Shown: in pieces, positions 1-5,917 of the stretch
Position numbering within the stretch: position 1 is the first letter of the stretch
Layout of the letters: every line of letters starts with the position of its first letter
Assembly (NCBI GenBank): GCA_023132365.1
Contig: JAGLYJ010000060.1
Span: 1-6,862 of the forward strand
Direction: 5' to 3'
Origin: Mycoplasmatota bacterium
GTDB taxonomy: Bacteria; Bacillota_I; Bacilli_A; Izemoplasmatales; Hujiaoplasmataceae
DNA: 6,862 bases
Translations under genes and position numbers: made by a program
Notes under the pieces: model-generated
Database searches by the model: none
Told to the model about the DNA's origin: nothing
What the model saw: the letters and a program-made list of their open reading frames with translations, nothing else

Positions 1-1016
1 AAAAAGAAATTAAGACAGAAACTAAGGTTAAAGATACACCTAAAAAGGTTGTATCAGTTAAGCCAGTTATTATTGAAGAAATTAAGAAACAACCACCTGT
101 CAAAAAAACTATGGAAGATTCAGAACCAAAATCAGTTATTAAACCTAAAAAGAATTCTGAAAAAACTGAGAAGGAAATCCTACTAGGCTTTGTTGATATG
201 GCAATTTATAAATACAAAATAAGTATTAATAAAGAGATAATTAAAAAGCAAACTAATCCTAAAAGAATAATTTTTGGGGTAATGAAAGATTTTGTAGATG
301 AAAAAGAAAGAACTACTACTTTCTTTGTCGAACTATTCCAATTATTAATTGAATATAATTTGGATAGCCTTATAAGCCATATAGCAGAGAAATCTGTTAT
401 GTTAAAGAAATTATGTGTTCTTAATATCGGTTTGTTAAATGAAACAGATTTATCAAATATATTTTCTTTATTAGATACTCTAAGAAATGAAGATATCATC
501 TATATTAAGGAATCAATTTCTGAAAGAGAGATTAGAACCTATATTGATAACCATAAGAGTGATGACTATAAGACTGAAGACTTAATTACTTTCTCAAATC
601 TTGCTTCTATGAAAGCGCCTAAGCAAATGGAAACCCATGAGGCAATTAAAGCAATAGACTATTTCACAAATAGTATTTTCTATAATAAAACAAAAGCGTT
701 ATATGAAGATAATATCGATGTTCTTTATTGGTCTATGATCCTTAGTGCAGTATTAGGTATTTATGTTTCTAGAAAAAATGTATCTAATTATATAGACAGT
801 ATGAATATTACTTCTAAAATAGCAATTAAACTCCTTAATAAAATTGACAAATCCAGTCTTAAATCTAAGATTCAAAACTTAACAATTAGCTATATTAGAA
901 GAATATACAAATCTGGTACTTCTTCTCATAATTACGATAATTGGTGGCAAAAACAAAAAGATGATTTATTAGATGCTAAATTAAATGCACTTGACATCTT
1001 AAGACCAATCGATTAA
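1..1016 (+). CDS. Hypothetical helical protein, 5'-truncated by the window edge
   Basis: I do not recognise this family. The reading frame is open from base 3 to the TAA at 1014-1016, giving at least 337 codons, so the first ATG at 111 is probably internal: no Shine-Dalgarno sequence precedes it and the upstream frame encodes the same kind of sequence. The first 55 or so visible residues are rich in Lys, Glu, Pro and Val and look like a disordered linker. The rest (from about base 170) is predicted from composition to be a mostly alpha-helical globular domain. It has no signal peptide or clear membrane span in the visible part and ends with a Trp-Trp pair (NWWQKQ) near the C-terminus. A charged linker joined to a helical domain suggests that another domain lies upstream of the window. 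Nothing indicates a catalytic function. The gene converges on the WG-repeat lipoprotein and ends 27 bases before a terminator hairpin. Confidence 0.8.
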   Translation, partial: KEIKTETKVKDTPKKVVSVKPVIIEEIKKQPPVKKTMEDSEPKSVIKPKKNSEKTEKEILLGFVDMAIYKYKISINKEIIKKQTNPKRIIFGVMKDFVDEKERTTTFFVELFQLLIEYNLDSLISHIAEKSVMLKKLCVLNIGLLNETDLSNIFSLLDTLRNEDIIYIKESISEREIRTYIDNHKSDDYKTEDLITFSNLASMKAPKQMETHEAIKAIDYFTNSIFYNKTKALYEDNIDVLYWSMILSAVLGIYVSRKNVSNYIDSMNITSKIAIKLLNKIDKSSLKSKIQNLTISYIRRIYKSGTSSHNYDNWWQKQKDDLLDAKLNALDILRPID

Positions 1017-1042
1017 TTTATAAAATAATCTTAAATCAAAAT

Positions 1043-1072
1043 AAATGCAACCATAGTTGGTTGCATTTTTTT
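1043..1072 (+). terminator. Rho-independent terminator of the first gene
   Basis: A perfect 10-bp inverted repeat, AAATGCAACC (1043-1052) and GGTTGCATTT (1059-1068), encloses a 6-base loop. An inner A-T pair would make it 11 bp with a TAGT tetraloop. A run of seven T (1066-1072) follows on the plus strand, 27 bases after the TAA of the first gene. On the minus strand the hairpin is followed by T-rich but interrupted sequence, so it may also stop transcripts of the convergent lipoprotein gene ending at 1173, for which I see no better terminator. Confidence 0.88.
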
Positions 1073-1172
1073 CTATATTTTTTTTAATATTATTTAATGA
1101 TTAAATCATTGAGATCTACTATCAATTTTTTGATACTCATAATTTGAAAACATAAAACACTCCTATTTCTTA

Positions 1173-2627
1173 TTAATAATCACCATAGAAATACATATTA
1201 GCACTGCGAACACTCAGATATTCAAATGGAATAACTATATTTCCCTTATAATCATAAACCCCATATAACCCATCAACTTCAGTAGTAATATAATCTTGAT
1301 AAATTCCAGTTCCAATACTGTTAAAAGTAATTATTGTTTCTCCTTTGAAATTAATGATTCTATAATCATTTTCAAGTTGATTGCTTATATAAATGCATTC
1401 ATGTTCATAATTAAATATAATACCACCAGTAACAATTGATTCAATAAGCAGAGTTCCATCTGAATCATAGATATCAAATTCAGCAGTATCAAGTTGAGAA
1501 TTAATAGGTGCAACATATAACAGCAACTCATCTTCTAGGTCAAATGAAATAAATACTTGTGAATCTGCTGAACCAGCAATAACATTACCATCATAATCAA
1601 TAACATATTTACCTAGATTTCTTTTTACTCTTTCTCCTAAATCATCAAGCAAAATTATATCATCATATATCTTAGAAACAATAAATTCATCTGTTTGAAA
1701 CAAAATATTTCCTAACAGATCAACTACATATGCAACATCATTTTCATCATAAAAGAGATAATACTCTATCCCATCAAGACTATATTCGACTTCTGCCTTT
1801 GTATAAATAATATTCTGGATAATATCTCCTTCAGTTGTAATAAGTCCATACTTATAATGGTGAATATCTACTTTTTCAGCAATTATTGAAACTCCTTCTC
1901 GATTAAACTTAAAACCAGTAGCACTAGTTTCTGAGAAAAGAAAATCTCCATTAGTATCTACAACTCTGCAAACATCATTATCATTACACACTGAACCATA
2001 TCCATTGTGAAAATCAGAAACCATGTCATACACTAATTCAACGATTACTTCTCCTGTTTCATCTATATAGCCATATAAATCATCTTTTTCAACTCGGAAT
2101 ACTCCATCTTGAGACTTAAACATTCTGTCATAGATAGGTTCTACTACAACTATGTTATCGATATTCACTATTCCAATTTTGCCATCTTTCCTAAAAATAA
2201 ATATCCCATCAATGTTTGTATCATCAATATATATACCATCTACAATGTTAACTAGAACGTTGCCACTTATATCTAATAATATATTTTGGCTTCTATCATC
2301 GTCTTCAGAAACAACAAAATATTTTGAATCGCAAATAGGTCGTATACTCGTGTATTTACTCTCTATTTGATAATTTCCTTCATGATCTATAACTCCATCA
2401 AGCCCATCAACAGTTACAACTGCATAACCATTATTGAAATAACTCGCCCATTCATAAATAAATGGTAGCATTTCTTCTCCTGAATCATCAAGGTAACCAT
2501 ACATGTTTTCTTGATTTAAAGCCATAAACCAATCATGAGAAAAATGTTCCTCTCCCTCTGTTCCTGCGCATCCTAGCGCACCAAATAACATCAATAATGT
2601 TACCGCTGTTAATAGTATTTTTTTCAT
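1173..2627 (-). CDS. WG-repeat lipoprotein
   Basis: A 484-residue lipoprotein, probably anchored to the outer face of the membrane. Residues 1-20 form a signal peptide: Lys-Lys, a hydrophobic core, then the lipobox ALGC with the lipidated Cys at 20. Most of the rest is made of WG-type beta repeats (family WG_beta_rep/KWG) in the pattern G-x-[YI]-G-[YVI]-[ILV]-D-x-x-G-x-x-[IV]-x-x-x-[YF]. Clear copies lie at about residues 43-60, 75-93, 148-168, 183-201, 259-276 and 453-471, with degenerate copies between them. Such proteins often serve in surface binding, but no ligand can be named from this sequence. There are no catalytic motifs. The ATG is well placed behind GGAGGA (2631-2636), which confirms the start. 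The gene stands alone: a terminator and a candidate promoter separate it from the upstream TIR-like gene. Confidence 0.9.
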   Translation of the reverse strand: MKKILLTAVTLLMLFGALGCAGTEGEEHFSHDWFMALNQENMYGYLDDSGEEMLPFIYEWASYFNNGYAVVTVDGLDGVIDHEGNYQIESKYTSIRPICDSKYFVVSEDDDRSQNILLDISGNVLVNIVDGIYIDDTNIDGIFIFRKDGKIGIVNIDNIVVVEPIYDRMFKSQDGVFRVEKDDLYGYIDETGEVIVELVYDMVSDFHNGYGSVCNDNDVCRVVDTNGDFLFSETSATGFKFNREGVSIIAEKVDIHHYKYGLITTEGDIIQNIIYTKAEVEYSLDGIEYYLFYDENDVAYVVDLLGNILFQTDEFIVSKIYDDIILLDDLGERVKRNLGKYVIDYDGNVIAGSADSQVFISFDLEDELLLYVAPINSQLDTAEFDIYDSDGTLLIESIVTGGIIFNYEHECIYISNQLENDYRIINFKGETIITFNSIGTGIYQDYITTEVDGLYGVYDYKGNIVIPFEYLSVRSANMYFYGDY

Positions 2628-2630
2628 TCG

Positions 2631-2636
2631 TCCTCC
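2631..2636 (-). promoter_or_regulatory. Ribosome binding site of the WG-repeat lipoprotein
   Basis: GGAGGA read on the minus strand, 3 bases before the ATG at 2627. The match is strong and the spacing rather tight. It supports the start immediately before the signal peptide. Confidence 0.75.
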
Positions 2637-2655
2637 ATTTTTAATTACATTCTAT

Positions 2656-2694
2656 ATTATATTGTATTCTTATTAATAAATATATAGTTGTAAA
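2656..2694 (-). promoter_or_regulatory. Candidate promoter of the WG-repeat lipoprotein
   Basis: Two overlapping possibilities exist on the minus strand. TATAAT (2661-2656) is a perfect -10 but has a poor -35 (TATATT). TTTACA (2694-2689) is a good -35, with AAGAAT as a weak -10 after 17 bases. In this AT-rich setting neither is decisive. The region lies between the terminator of the TIR-like gene and the lipoprotein's ribosome binding site, so some promoter is expected here. Confidence 0.35.
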
Positions 2695-2698
2695 GAAA

Positions 2699-2720
2699 TA
2701 AAGACAAATTTTTGTCTTTA
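2699..2720 (-). terminator. Terminator hairpin of the TIR-like gene
   Basis: An inverted repeat around AAAGACAAA (2700-2708) and TTTGTCTTT (2711-2719), extended by one T-A pair, begins 11 bases after the TAA at 2731-2733. The tip must open, so the real stem is about 9 bp with a 4-base loop. On the minus strand it is followed by the T-rich run TTTCTTT. GC content is low, so termination may be partial. Confidence 0.6.
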
Positions 2721-2730
2721 AAGTCTATAT

Positions 2731-3120
2731 TTAATTTAAATCTAGTTTTTCATTGATTAAATTTATATTCTTTAAACTCCACTGGTAAATCACATCACTA
2801 TCCTTTGCCTTTGAAGGCATTGTAACAAGAAATTTATTATTTCTTCCGTTTAAATATATATGAGGTATAATCTCTTCATCTGCTATCTTAGTTTCTAATG
2901 AAACATTACTAGCATCATTCGTATGATAACCACATAGTACAATTACCAAATCACATTTAGTAATTTCCTCTCTAATATCATCTAATTTATAGAAAGCAGT
3001 ACCTAAAGATGTTCCAGAAATATGATATGGATATTTATTATCATAAATCTCCTTAATAAATCTTTCAAAAACATCGTCATCATTATTTATATCAAAACTT
3101 ATATAAATTTTTTTTTTCAT
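2731..3120 (-). CDS. Small stand-alone TIR-like domain protein (DUF1863/MTH538 type)
   Basis: A 129-residue soluble protein that is essentially one TIR-like domain. Residues 4-10 (KIYISFD) match the first beta strand. DIREEITKCDLVIVLCGYHT (48-67) matches the helix and central strand of the family. In SLETKIADEE (74-83), Glu76 sits where the helix glutamate of TIR enzymes is expected. The C-terminal YQWSLKNINLI (112-122) resembles the family's closing Trp-containing helix. Relatives include the Thoeris ThsB type, which makes NAD-derived signals, and other DUF1863 proteins of unknown role; activity here is inference. The reading frame could start at 3150, but GGAGGA at 3126-3131 lies 5 bases before the ATG at 3120, so I use that start. 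There is no signal peptide or effector domain, and no ThsA-like partner is in view. The gene is divergent from the YgjV-like gene and has its own promoter, leader palindromes and terminator. Confidence 0.78.
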   Translation of the reverse strand: MKKKIYISFDINNDDDVFERFIKEIYDNKYPYHISGTSLGTAFYKLDDIREEITKCDLVIVLCGYHTNDASNVSLETKIADEEIIPHIYLNGRNNKFLVTMPSKAKDSDVIYQWSLKNINLINEKLDLN

Positions 3121-3125
3121 AAATT

Positions 3126-3131
3126 TCCTCC
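3126..3131 (-). promoter_or_regulatory. Ribosome binding site that sets the TIR-like start
   Basis: GGAGGA on the minus strand, 5 bases upstream of the ATG at 3120. The longer alternative start at 3150 has no comparable site and would put this sequence inside the gene. Confidence 0.85.
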
Positions 3132-3134
3132 AAT

Positions 3135-3150
3135 GTGTTACTAGAAACAC
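3135..3150. promoter_or_regulatory. Operator-like palindrome 1 (leader of the TIR-like gene)
   Basis: GTGTTACTAGAAACAC is a 16-base palindrome centred on CTAG, with 14 of 16 positions symmetric. It lies 3 bases upstream of the ribosome binding site of the TIR-like gene and shares its GTGTT arm with palindrome 2. A repressor site is one reading. The left half also takes part in a longer RNA-capable inverted repeat (3138-3175). Confidence 0.45.
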
Positions 3151-3175
3151 AAATATATATATGTGTGTTTAGTAA
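3138..3175 (-). promoter_or_regulatory. Possible 5' leader hairpin of the TIR-like transcript
   Basis: TTACT-AG-AAACACA (3138-3151) and TGTGTTTAGTAA (3164-3175) pair over 12 bp with a 2-base bulge, enclosing the 12-base AT loop AATATATATATG. If transcription starts near 3179, the mRNA would begin with this hairpin and reach the ribosome binding site 6 bases after it. It could stabilise the mRNA or influence translation. It competes, as an explanation, with the two operator palindromes that it overlaps. Confidence 0.4.
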
Positions 3176-3179
3176 ACGC
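3165..3179. promoter_or_regulatory. Operator-like palindrome 2 (at the predicted transcript start)
   Basis: GTGTTTAGTAAACGC contains the perfect palindrome GTTTA-G-TAAAC, and its outer arms are also near-symmetric. It lies just downstream of the -10 box of the TIR-like gene, over the predicted start of transcription, which is a typical repressor position. Its centre is about 30 bp from that of palindrome 1, roughly three helical turns. Confidence 0.45.
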
Positions 3180-3185
3180 AAATTC

Positions 3186-3214
3186 ATTATATCATAACAT
3201 ATGTCAAATATAAA
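3186..3214 (-). promoter_or_regulatory. Extended -10 promoter of the TIR-like gene
   Basis: On the minus strand, TATAAT (3191-3186) is preceded by TGA, forming an extended -10 (TGnTATAAT). A TTTATA -35 (3214-3209, 4 of 6 matches to TTGACA) lies 17 bases upstream. The predicted transcript start is near 3179, which gives a leader of about 59 bases containing both palindromes. Confidence 0.65.
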
Positions 3215-3289
3215 TGCATAATAAGAAATTATCTGCAATATTCTTTATTATTTTCTTTTATGCAACATTTAAGCTGCTAGTAAAAATTC

Positions 3290-3319
3290 TTATCAAAAAA
3301 AATCATTATGTGATATACT
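3290..3319 (+). promoter_or_regulatory. Extended -10 promoter of the YgjV-like gene
   Basis: TATACT (3314-3319) is preceded by TGA (3311-3313), giving an extended -10. TTATCA (3290-3295) lies 18 bases upstream as a weak -35. The predicted start near 3326 leaves a very short leader before the ribosome binding site at 3331. Confidence 0.55.
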
Positions 3320-3330
3320 ATTAAAAGCAT

Positions 3331-3337
3331 TAAGGAG
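3331..3337 (+). promoter_or_regulatory. Ribosome binding site that sets the YgjV-like start
   Basis: TAAGGAG lies 8 bases before the ATG at 3346. Earlier in-frame candidates (GTG 3337, ATG 3340) overlap or abut this site and are too close to it, so 3346 is preferred. Confidence 0.8.
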
Positions 3338-3345
3338 TGATGAAA

Positions 3346-3975
3346 ATGTTAGAATATTTAGGGTATTTAGCATCAGTTGTAGTATTAGTCTCATTGCTGA
3401 TGAGTTCAGCTAAAAAACTAAGATGGATAAACCTAATAGGTGGTATTATTTTTTCTGTATATGGATTCTTAATTGGTGCCTTACCAGTAGGAATTATGAA
3501 TGCATGTATATCGGTAATAAACATCTATTATTTATATAAGATGTATCATAGTAAAGATTACTTTAAAACACTTGAAATCGACCAAAAGAGTCAATACTTA
3601 AAGTATTTCTTAAAGTTTTACAAAGACGATATAACAAAGTTCTTTCCATCAACAGAAATTGATTTTGAGAACGCTGATATTAGTTTTTACATATTAAGAA
3701 ACATAGTTCCAGCTGGCATCTTTGTTGGTAATAAACTAGAAGATAAGATCTTAGAAGTTGATTTTGATTATGTTGTACCTACTTTTAGAGACTTTAAAAT
3801 GGGTGAATATATCTATAAAGAAAAGAAAGGTCTATTTCTTGATAAAGGATTTGAAAGTTTAGTAACATTTACAAACAATGAAAAACATGAGAAATATCTT
3901 AAGAGAATGGGTTTTTATAGAGAAGATACATTATCCAAAAAGAATTTAATTTGTTACAAATATGATTTAAAATAG
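3346..3975 (+). CDS. YgjV-like membrane protein with GNAT-like C-terminal domain
   Basis: A 209-residue protein with two parts. Residues 1-65 hold three short hydrophobic spans (about 3-20, 27-45 and 48-64), with the loop SAKKLRWINLIGG between the first two. This is the arrangement of the YgjV/Imp-YgjV inner-membrane family, whose role is unknown. Residues of about 95-209 are soluble and look like an acetyltransferase (GNAT) fold: ILEVDFDYVVPTFRDFKMGEYIYKE (135-159) resembles the acetyl-CoA-binding strand and loop, and KHEKYLKRMGFYRE (180-193) resembles the usual late helix ending in GF. The canonical R/Q-x-x-G-x-G/A loop is imperfect (RDFKMGEY), so enzymatic activity is uncertain. The combination may be the normal architecture of a Firmicutes subfamily and not a new fusion. 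The gene is divergent from the TIR-like gene across a 225-bp region and converges on the YkvA-like gene. It ends in TAG. Confidence 0.72.
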   Translation: MLEYLGYLASVVVLVSLLMSSAKKLRWINLIGGIIFSVYGFLIGALPVGIMNACISVINIYYLYKMYHSKDYFKTLEIDQKSQYLKYFLKFYKDDITKFFPSTEIDFENADISFYILRNIVPAGIFVGNKLEDKILEVDFDYVVPTFRDFKMGEYIYKEKKGLFLDKGFESLVTFTNNEKHEKYLKRMGFYREDTLSKKNLICYKYDLK

Positions 3976-4023
3976 AAAACTACTATTGCTTTTAAAAACT
4001 ACTGAAATCTAAATATAAAAAAC

Positions 4024-4061
4024 AGAGTAAATTCTTAATGAAAATAATGAGAATTTACTCT
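4024..4061. terminator. Bidirectional terminator between convergent genes
   Basis: AGAGTAAATTCT (4024-4035) and AGAATTTACTCT (4050-4061) form a perfect 12-bp stem, which a G-T and an A-T pair extend to 14 bp. On the minus strand a GTTTTTTATATTT tract follows, making a good terminator for the YkvA-like gene 38 bases after its stop. On the plus strand the following sequence is only moderately T-rich (ATTTAATTT), and it lies 49 bases after the YgjV-like gene. Confidence 0.82.
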
Positions 4062-4098
4062 ATTTAATTTAAAAGTATAAATATACTAAGTAATCACA

Positions 4099-4464
4099 TC
4101 ATAGGAATCTTCGTATTACTAAGTAAATTACTAACAACCAAATTAACACTATCGGTATTGCAAAATACCATATTTTTGGTTTACCATCTTTCCAAATTTC
4201 CTTGGCTTTGATTTCGCAATCTACCCAAACTTCCTTTGGGATTAAGAGTATAGCTAATTTTATTAGTAAAGGTAACATAATCAAATCATCTAAATATCCC
4301 AACACAGGAATAAAGTCAGGAATAAGATCTATTGGCGATAATGCATATGCAATAGTAACTCCACCTATCGCTTTTGCATACCATGGTGTATCCTTTGACT
4401 TTATAGCTAAATATAATTGAGTTATTTTTTCCTTTGTTTGTTTAATTCTTTCTTTTATATTCAT
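4099..4464 (-). CDS. YkvA-family DUF1232 membrane protein
   Basis: A 121-residue small membrane protein of the DUF1232 (YkvA) family, whose biochemical role is unknown. The hallmark TPWYAKAIGG...AYALSPIDLIPDFIPVLGYLDDLIMLPL is present at about residues 26-66, including the family's S-P-I-D-L-I-P-D-F-I-P and G-Y-L-D-D motifs. A lysine-rich N-terminal helix precedes it. A final hydrophobic span (about 99-117) followed by RRFL gives a C-terminal membrane anchor beyond the short core of the family. The frame could start at TTG 4530, but that codon lies inside a Shine-Dalgarno sequence, and the family's usual N-terminus fits ATG 4464, which has only a weak GGGGA site 6 bases upstream. An 8-codon upstream frame occupies the better site. 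The gene ends in TGA, evidence that TGA is a stop here. It lies 186 bases after the repeat-tailed lipoprotein. Confidence 0.88.
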   Translation of the reverse strand: MNIKERIKQTKEKITQLYLAIKSKDTPWYAKAIGGVTIAYALSPIDLIPDFIPVLGYLDDLIMLPLLIKLAILLIPKEVWVDCEIKAKEIWKDGKPKIWYFAIPIVLIWLLVIYLVIRRFL

Positions 4465-4489
4465 TTGTATTCCCCATTGATTTAGATAA

Positions 4490-4516
4490 TTATTGATATT
4501 TCCAATATTTTCCCAT
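4490..4516 (-). CDS. Possible upstream leader peptide MGKYWKYQ before the YkvA-like gene
   Basis: On the minus strand, ATG GGA AAA TAT TGG AAA TAT CAA TAA follows GGAGG (4528-4524) with ideal 7-base spacing. This is the strongest ribosome binding site in the leader. The frame ends 25 bases before the ATG of the YkvA-like gene and is in a different frame. It could couple translation, act as a regulatory leader peptide, or be an accident of a start that moved. The peptide is rich in Lys, Tyr and Trp, but no attenuator-like stem is obvious after it. Confidence 0.4.
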   Translation of the reverse strand: MGKYWKYQ

Positions 4517-4650
4517 GAAAACACCTCCAAAGTATTATACTATTATCCCTTACTCATAATCTATGTTCTTAGAAGATTACTTTCTTTGATACAGTTTAAA
4601 GCTTTAGAGGTAAGATATTTTTCTATAATCTTTAATTCTAGGTGTTTAAT

Positions 4651-5847
4651 TTATTCAGCTGTAGTTGTGGTTTCAGCTGCTGCTGTTGTTGTCTCAGCTG
4701 CTGTTGTTGTCTCAGCTGCCGTTGTTGTTTCAGCTGCTGTTGTTGTATCAACTATAGTTGCCCCATCATGATTCTTAACCTCAAATTCAATAGCACCGTC
4801 TACTCCAGGTGTTACAAATAGATAATATGTTCCTGCAGTAACTATTTCAAAAGTTAAATAACTACCAGCTTCAATATCTTCTAATATTAAGGCTACTTCA
4901 GCTTGAGCAGTATCTTCCATTGATAGAATGATGTTTGAATCTCCTTCATCAATATAATAATCTCCAATTTCAAGATTTAATTGTACCCAACCACCAATGT
5001 TTTCTAATCCAGGATATTGTACTGATTCATTTGATTCAAATATTCTTCTTGCTAGTCTAACATCGCTAGGAGCTATAATTTGATATGGATCTTCAAATAC
5101 ATTTGGCATTTCAAAGTTATCAGGACTCTTAACAACTGTATGGTTAGTTAAAGAGAAAGTAACTGTTGATTCATCCTCAAAAGTCATTAGATAATTTTCA
5201 ACTGTAGCTAATACATCGATTGTAGAATCTACAGAATCAAAAGTAATTACTAGATGGGCAACTACATCATTAAAAACAGTTAAACTTTCATCAAATACTT
5301 TAAGTTGATCAATAAAATCACCTAAAGCTTCTATGTTAATTGCTTGAACAAGTAAAACATCTAATTCATAAGTGCGATCACCTGTTTTATTTTCATTTTC
5401 TACATCATCATAACTGAAATCTGGATTAACAAACTCAGCGTCAGTACTTTGATCAAATCTTTGTTCCTCACTAGGTATTCTAGGTGTAACAACATTTGAA
5501 TCATCTATAACGTATTCAATGTAGAGTCCACCATCTACTTCTTCATATAGACTATTTCTATTTTCTCCTTGTAGATTTTGTTCTACATATAAGAATTCAG
5601 ATTCAGTGTCCATCATAAAGTAAACTCTTGAATTTAGAGGAAGCATTTCCTCAATATTTGTATCTGAAATAGTTAATTGTGTTTCTGTTAATACACTATA
5701 CTGAGTTGCATCATTATATATTTCAGAAAACTCTGTATATTCTGTATAAAAACCTTTCACTGCGTTGATAGTCGATAATAAATCACAACTTACAAACGCA
5801 AAAAATATCATTCCCATTAATGTCAACATTAAAAATTTTCTTTTCAT
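4651..5847 (-). CDS. Lipoprotein with TTTAAE-repeat C-terminal tail
   Basis: A 398-residue exported lipoprotein of unknown function. Residues 1-20 form a signal peptide (MKRK, then a hydrophobic core), and FVSC gives a relaxed lipobox with Cys21. Residues of about 48-245 are beta-rich with some helix, broadly like the lipoprotein folds that bind hydrophobic ligands (LolA/LppX type); that likeness is weak and inferred. Residues of about 278-358 (WVQLNLEIGDYYI...AGTYYLFVTPG) look like a small beta-sandwich, possibly of the pre-peptidase C-terminal (PPC) type. Residues 368-398 are a low-complexity Thr/Ala/Glu tail made of TTTAAE units. I name no substrate. GGGGG (5854-5858) lies 6 bases before the ATG as the ribosome binding site. 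An extended -10 promoter lies upstream, and no clear terminator follows, so read-through into the YkvA-like gene is possible. Confidence 0.82.
   Translation of the reverse strand: MKRKFLMLTLMGMIFFAFVSCDLLSTINAVKGFYTEYTEFSEIYNDATQYSVLTETQLTISDTNIEEMLPLNSRVYFMMDTESEFLYVEQNLQGENRNSLYEEVDGGLYIEYVIDDSNVVTPRIPSEEQRFDQSTDAEFVNPDFSYDDVENENKTGDRTYELDVLLVQAINIEALGDFIDQLKVFDESLTVFNDVVAHLVITFDSVDSTIDVLATVENYLMTFEDESTVTFSLTNHTVVKSPDNFEMPNVFEDPYQIIAPSDVRLARRIFESNESVQYPGLENIGGWVQLNLEIGDYYIDEGDSNIILSMEDTAQAEVALILEDIEAGSYLTFEIVTAGTYYLFVTPGVDGAIEFEVKNHDGATIVDTTTAAETTTAAETTTAAETTTAAAETTTTAE
4654..4746 (-). repeat. 18-bp tandem repeat encoding TTTAAE units
   Basis: Thirty-one codons encode TTTAAE x3, then TTTAAAE and TTTTAE. 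On the plus strand the unit reads TCAGCTGCTGTTGTTGTC with single-base variants. All length changes of 18 bp, and the existing 3-bp insertion, stay in frame, so the tail could vary in length without breaking the gene. It forms the extreme C-terminus of the lipoprotein and ends at its TAA stop. Confidence 0.9.
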
Positions 5848-5879
5848 AATTAACCCCCAAAATATTTATTTTATACTAT

Positions 5880-5908
5880 ATTCTAGCATATAATATAGTT
5901 TCTCACAA
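5880..5908 (-). promoter_or_regulatory. Extended -10 promoter of the repeat-tailed lipoprotein
   Basis: On the minus strand, TTGTGA (5908-5903) and TAGAAT (5885-5880) are 17 bases apart. TGC directly before the -10 box makes it an extended -10 (TGnTAGAAT). It lies in the 83-bp gap after the upstream gene, showing that the lipoprotein can be transcribed on its own. Confidence 0.6.
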
Positions 5909-5917
5909 ATTATGTGC

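Noticed and set aside
206..499. Minus-strand open frame inside the first gene
   Set aside because: It is antisense to a longer coding frame and has no ribosome binding site; it is a by-product of AT-rich sequence.
1096..1135. Two small AT hairpins (1096-1110 and 1120-1135) as terminators
   Set aside because: The stems are only 6 bp with almost no GC and lack a following T-run on the minus strand; chance is likely in this base composition.
3121..3150. Longer N-terminus for the TIR-like protein (start at 3150)
   Set aside because: The GGAGGA site at 3126-3131 would lie inside the gene, and the extra residues do not belong to the domain.
2731..3975. A Thoeris or other known TIR defence system
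   Set aside because: No ThsA-like (SIR2/SLOG or Macro) or other known effector gene is present; the divergent neighbour is a YgjV/GNAT-like protein.
4531..4650. Terminator or promoter in the gap before the YkvA-like gene
   Set aside because: TATAAT- and GATAAT-like words occur at 4534-4547 but have no -35 match, and no stable hairpin follows the lipoprotein stop.
4654..4746. CRISPR-like or non-coding tandem array
   Set aside because: The units are contiguous, without spacers, and stay in frame with a lipoprotein.
4493..4771. Plus-strand open frame coding for Val/Ser/Ala repeats
   Set aside because: It is the antisense of the TTTAAE repeat and of the YkvA leader, with no ribosome binding site and an implausible composition.
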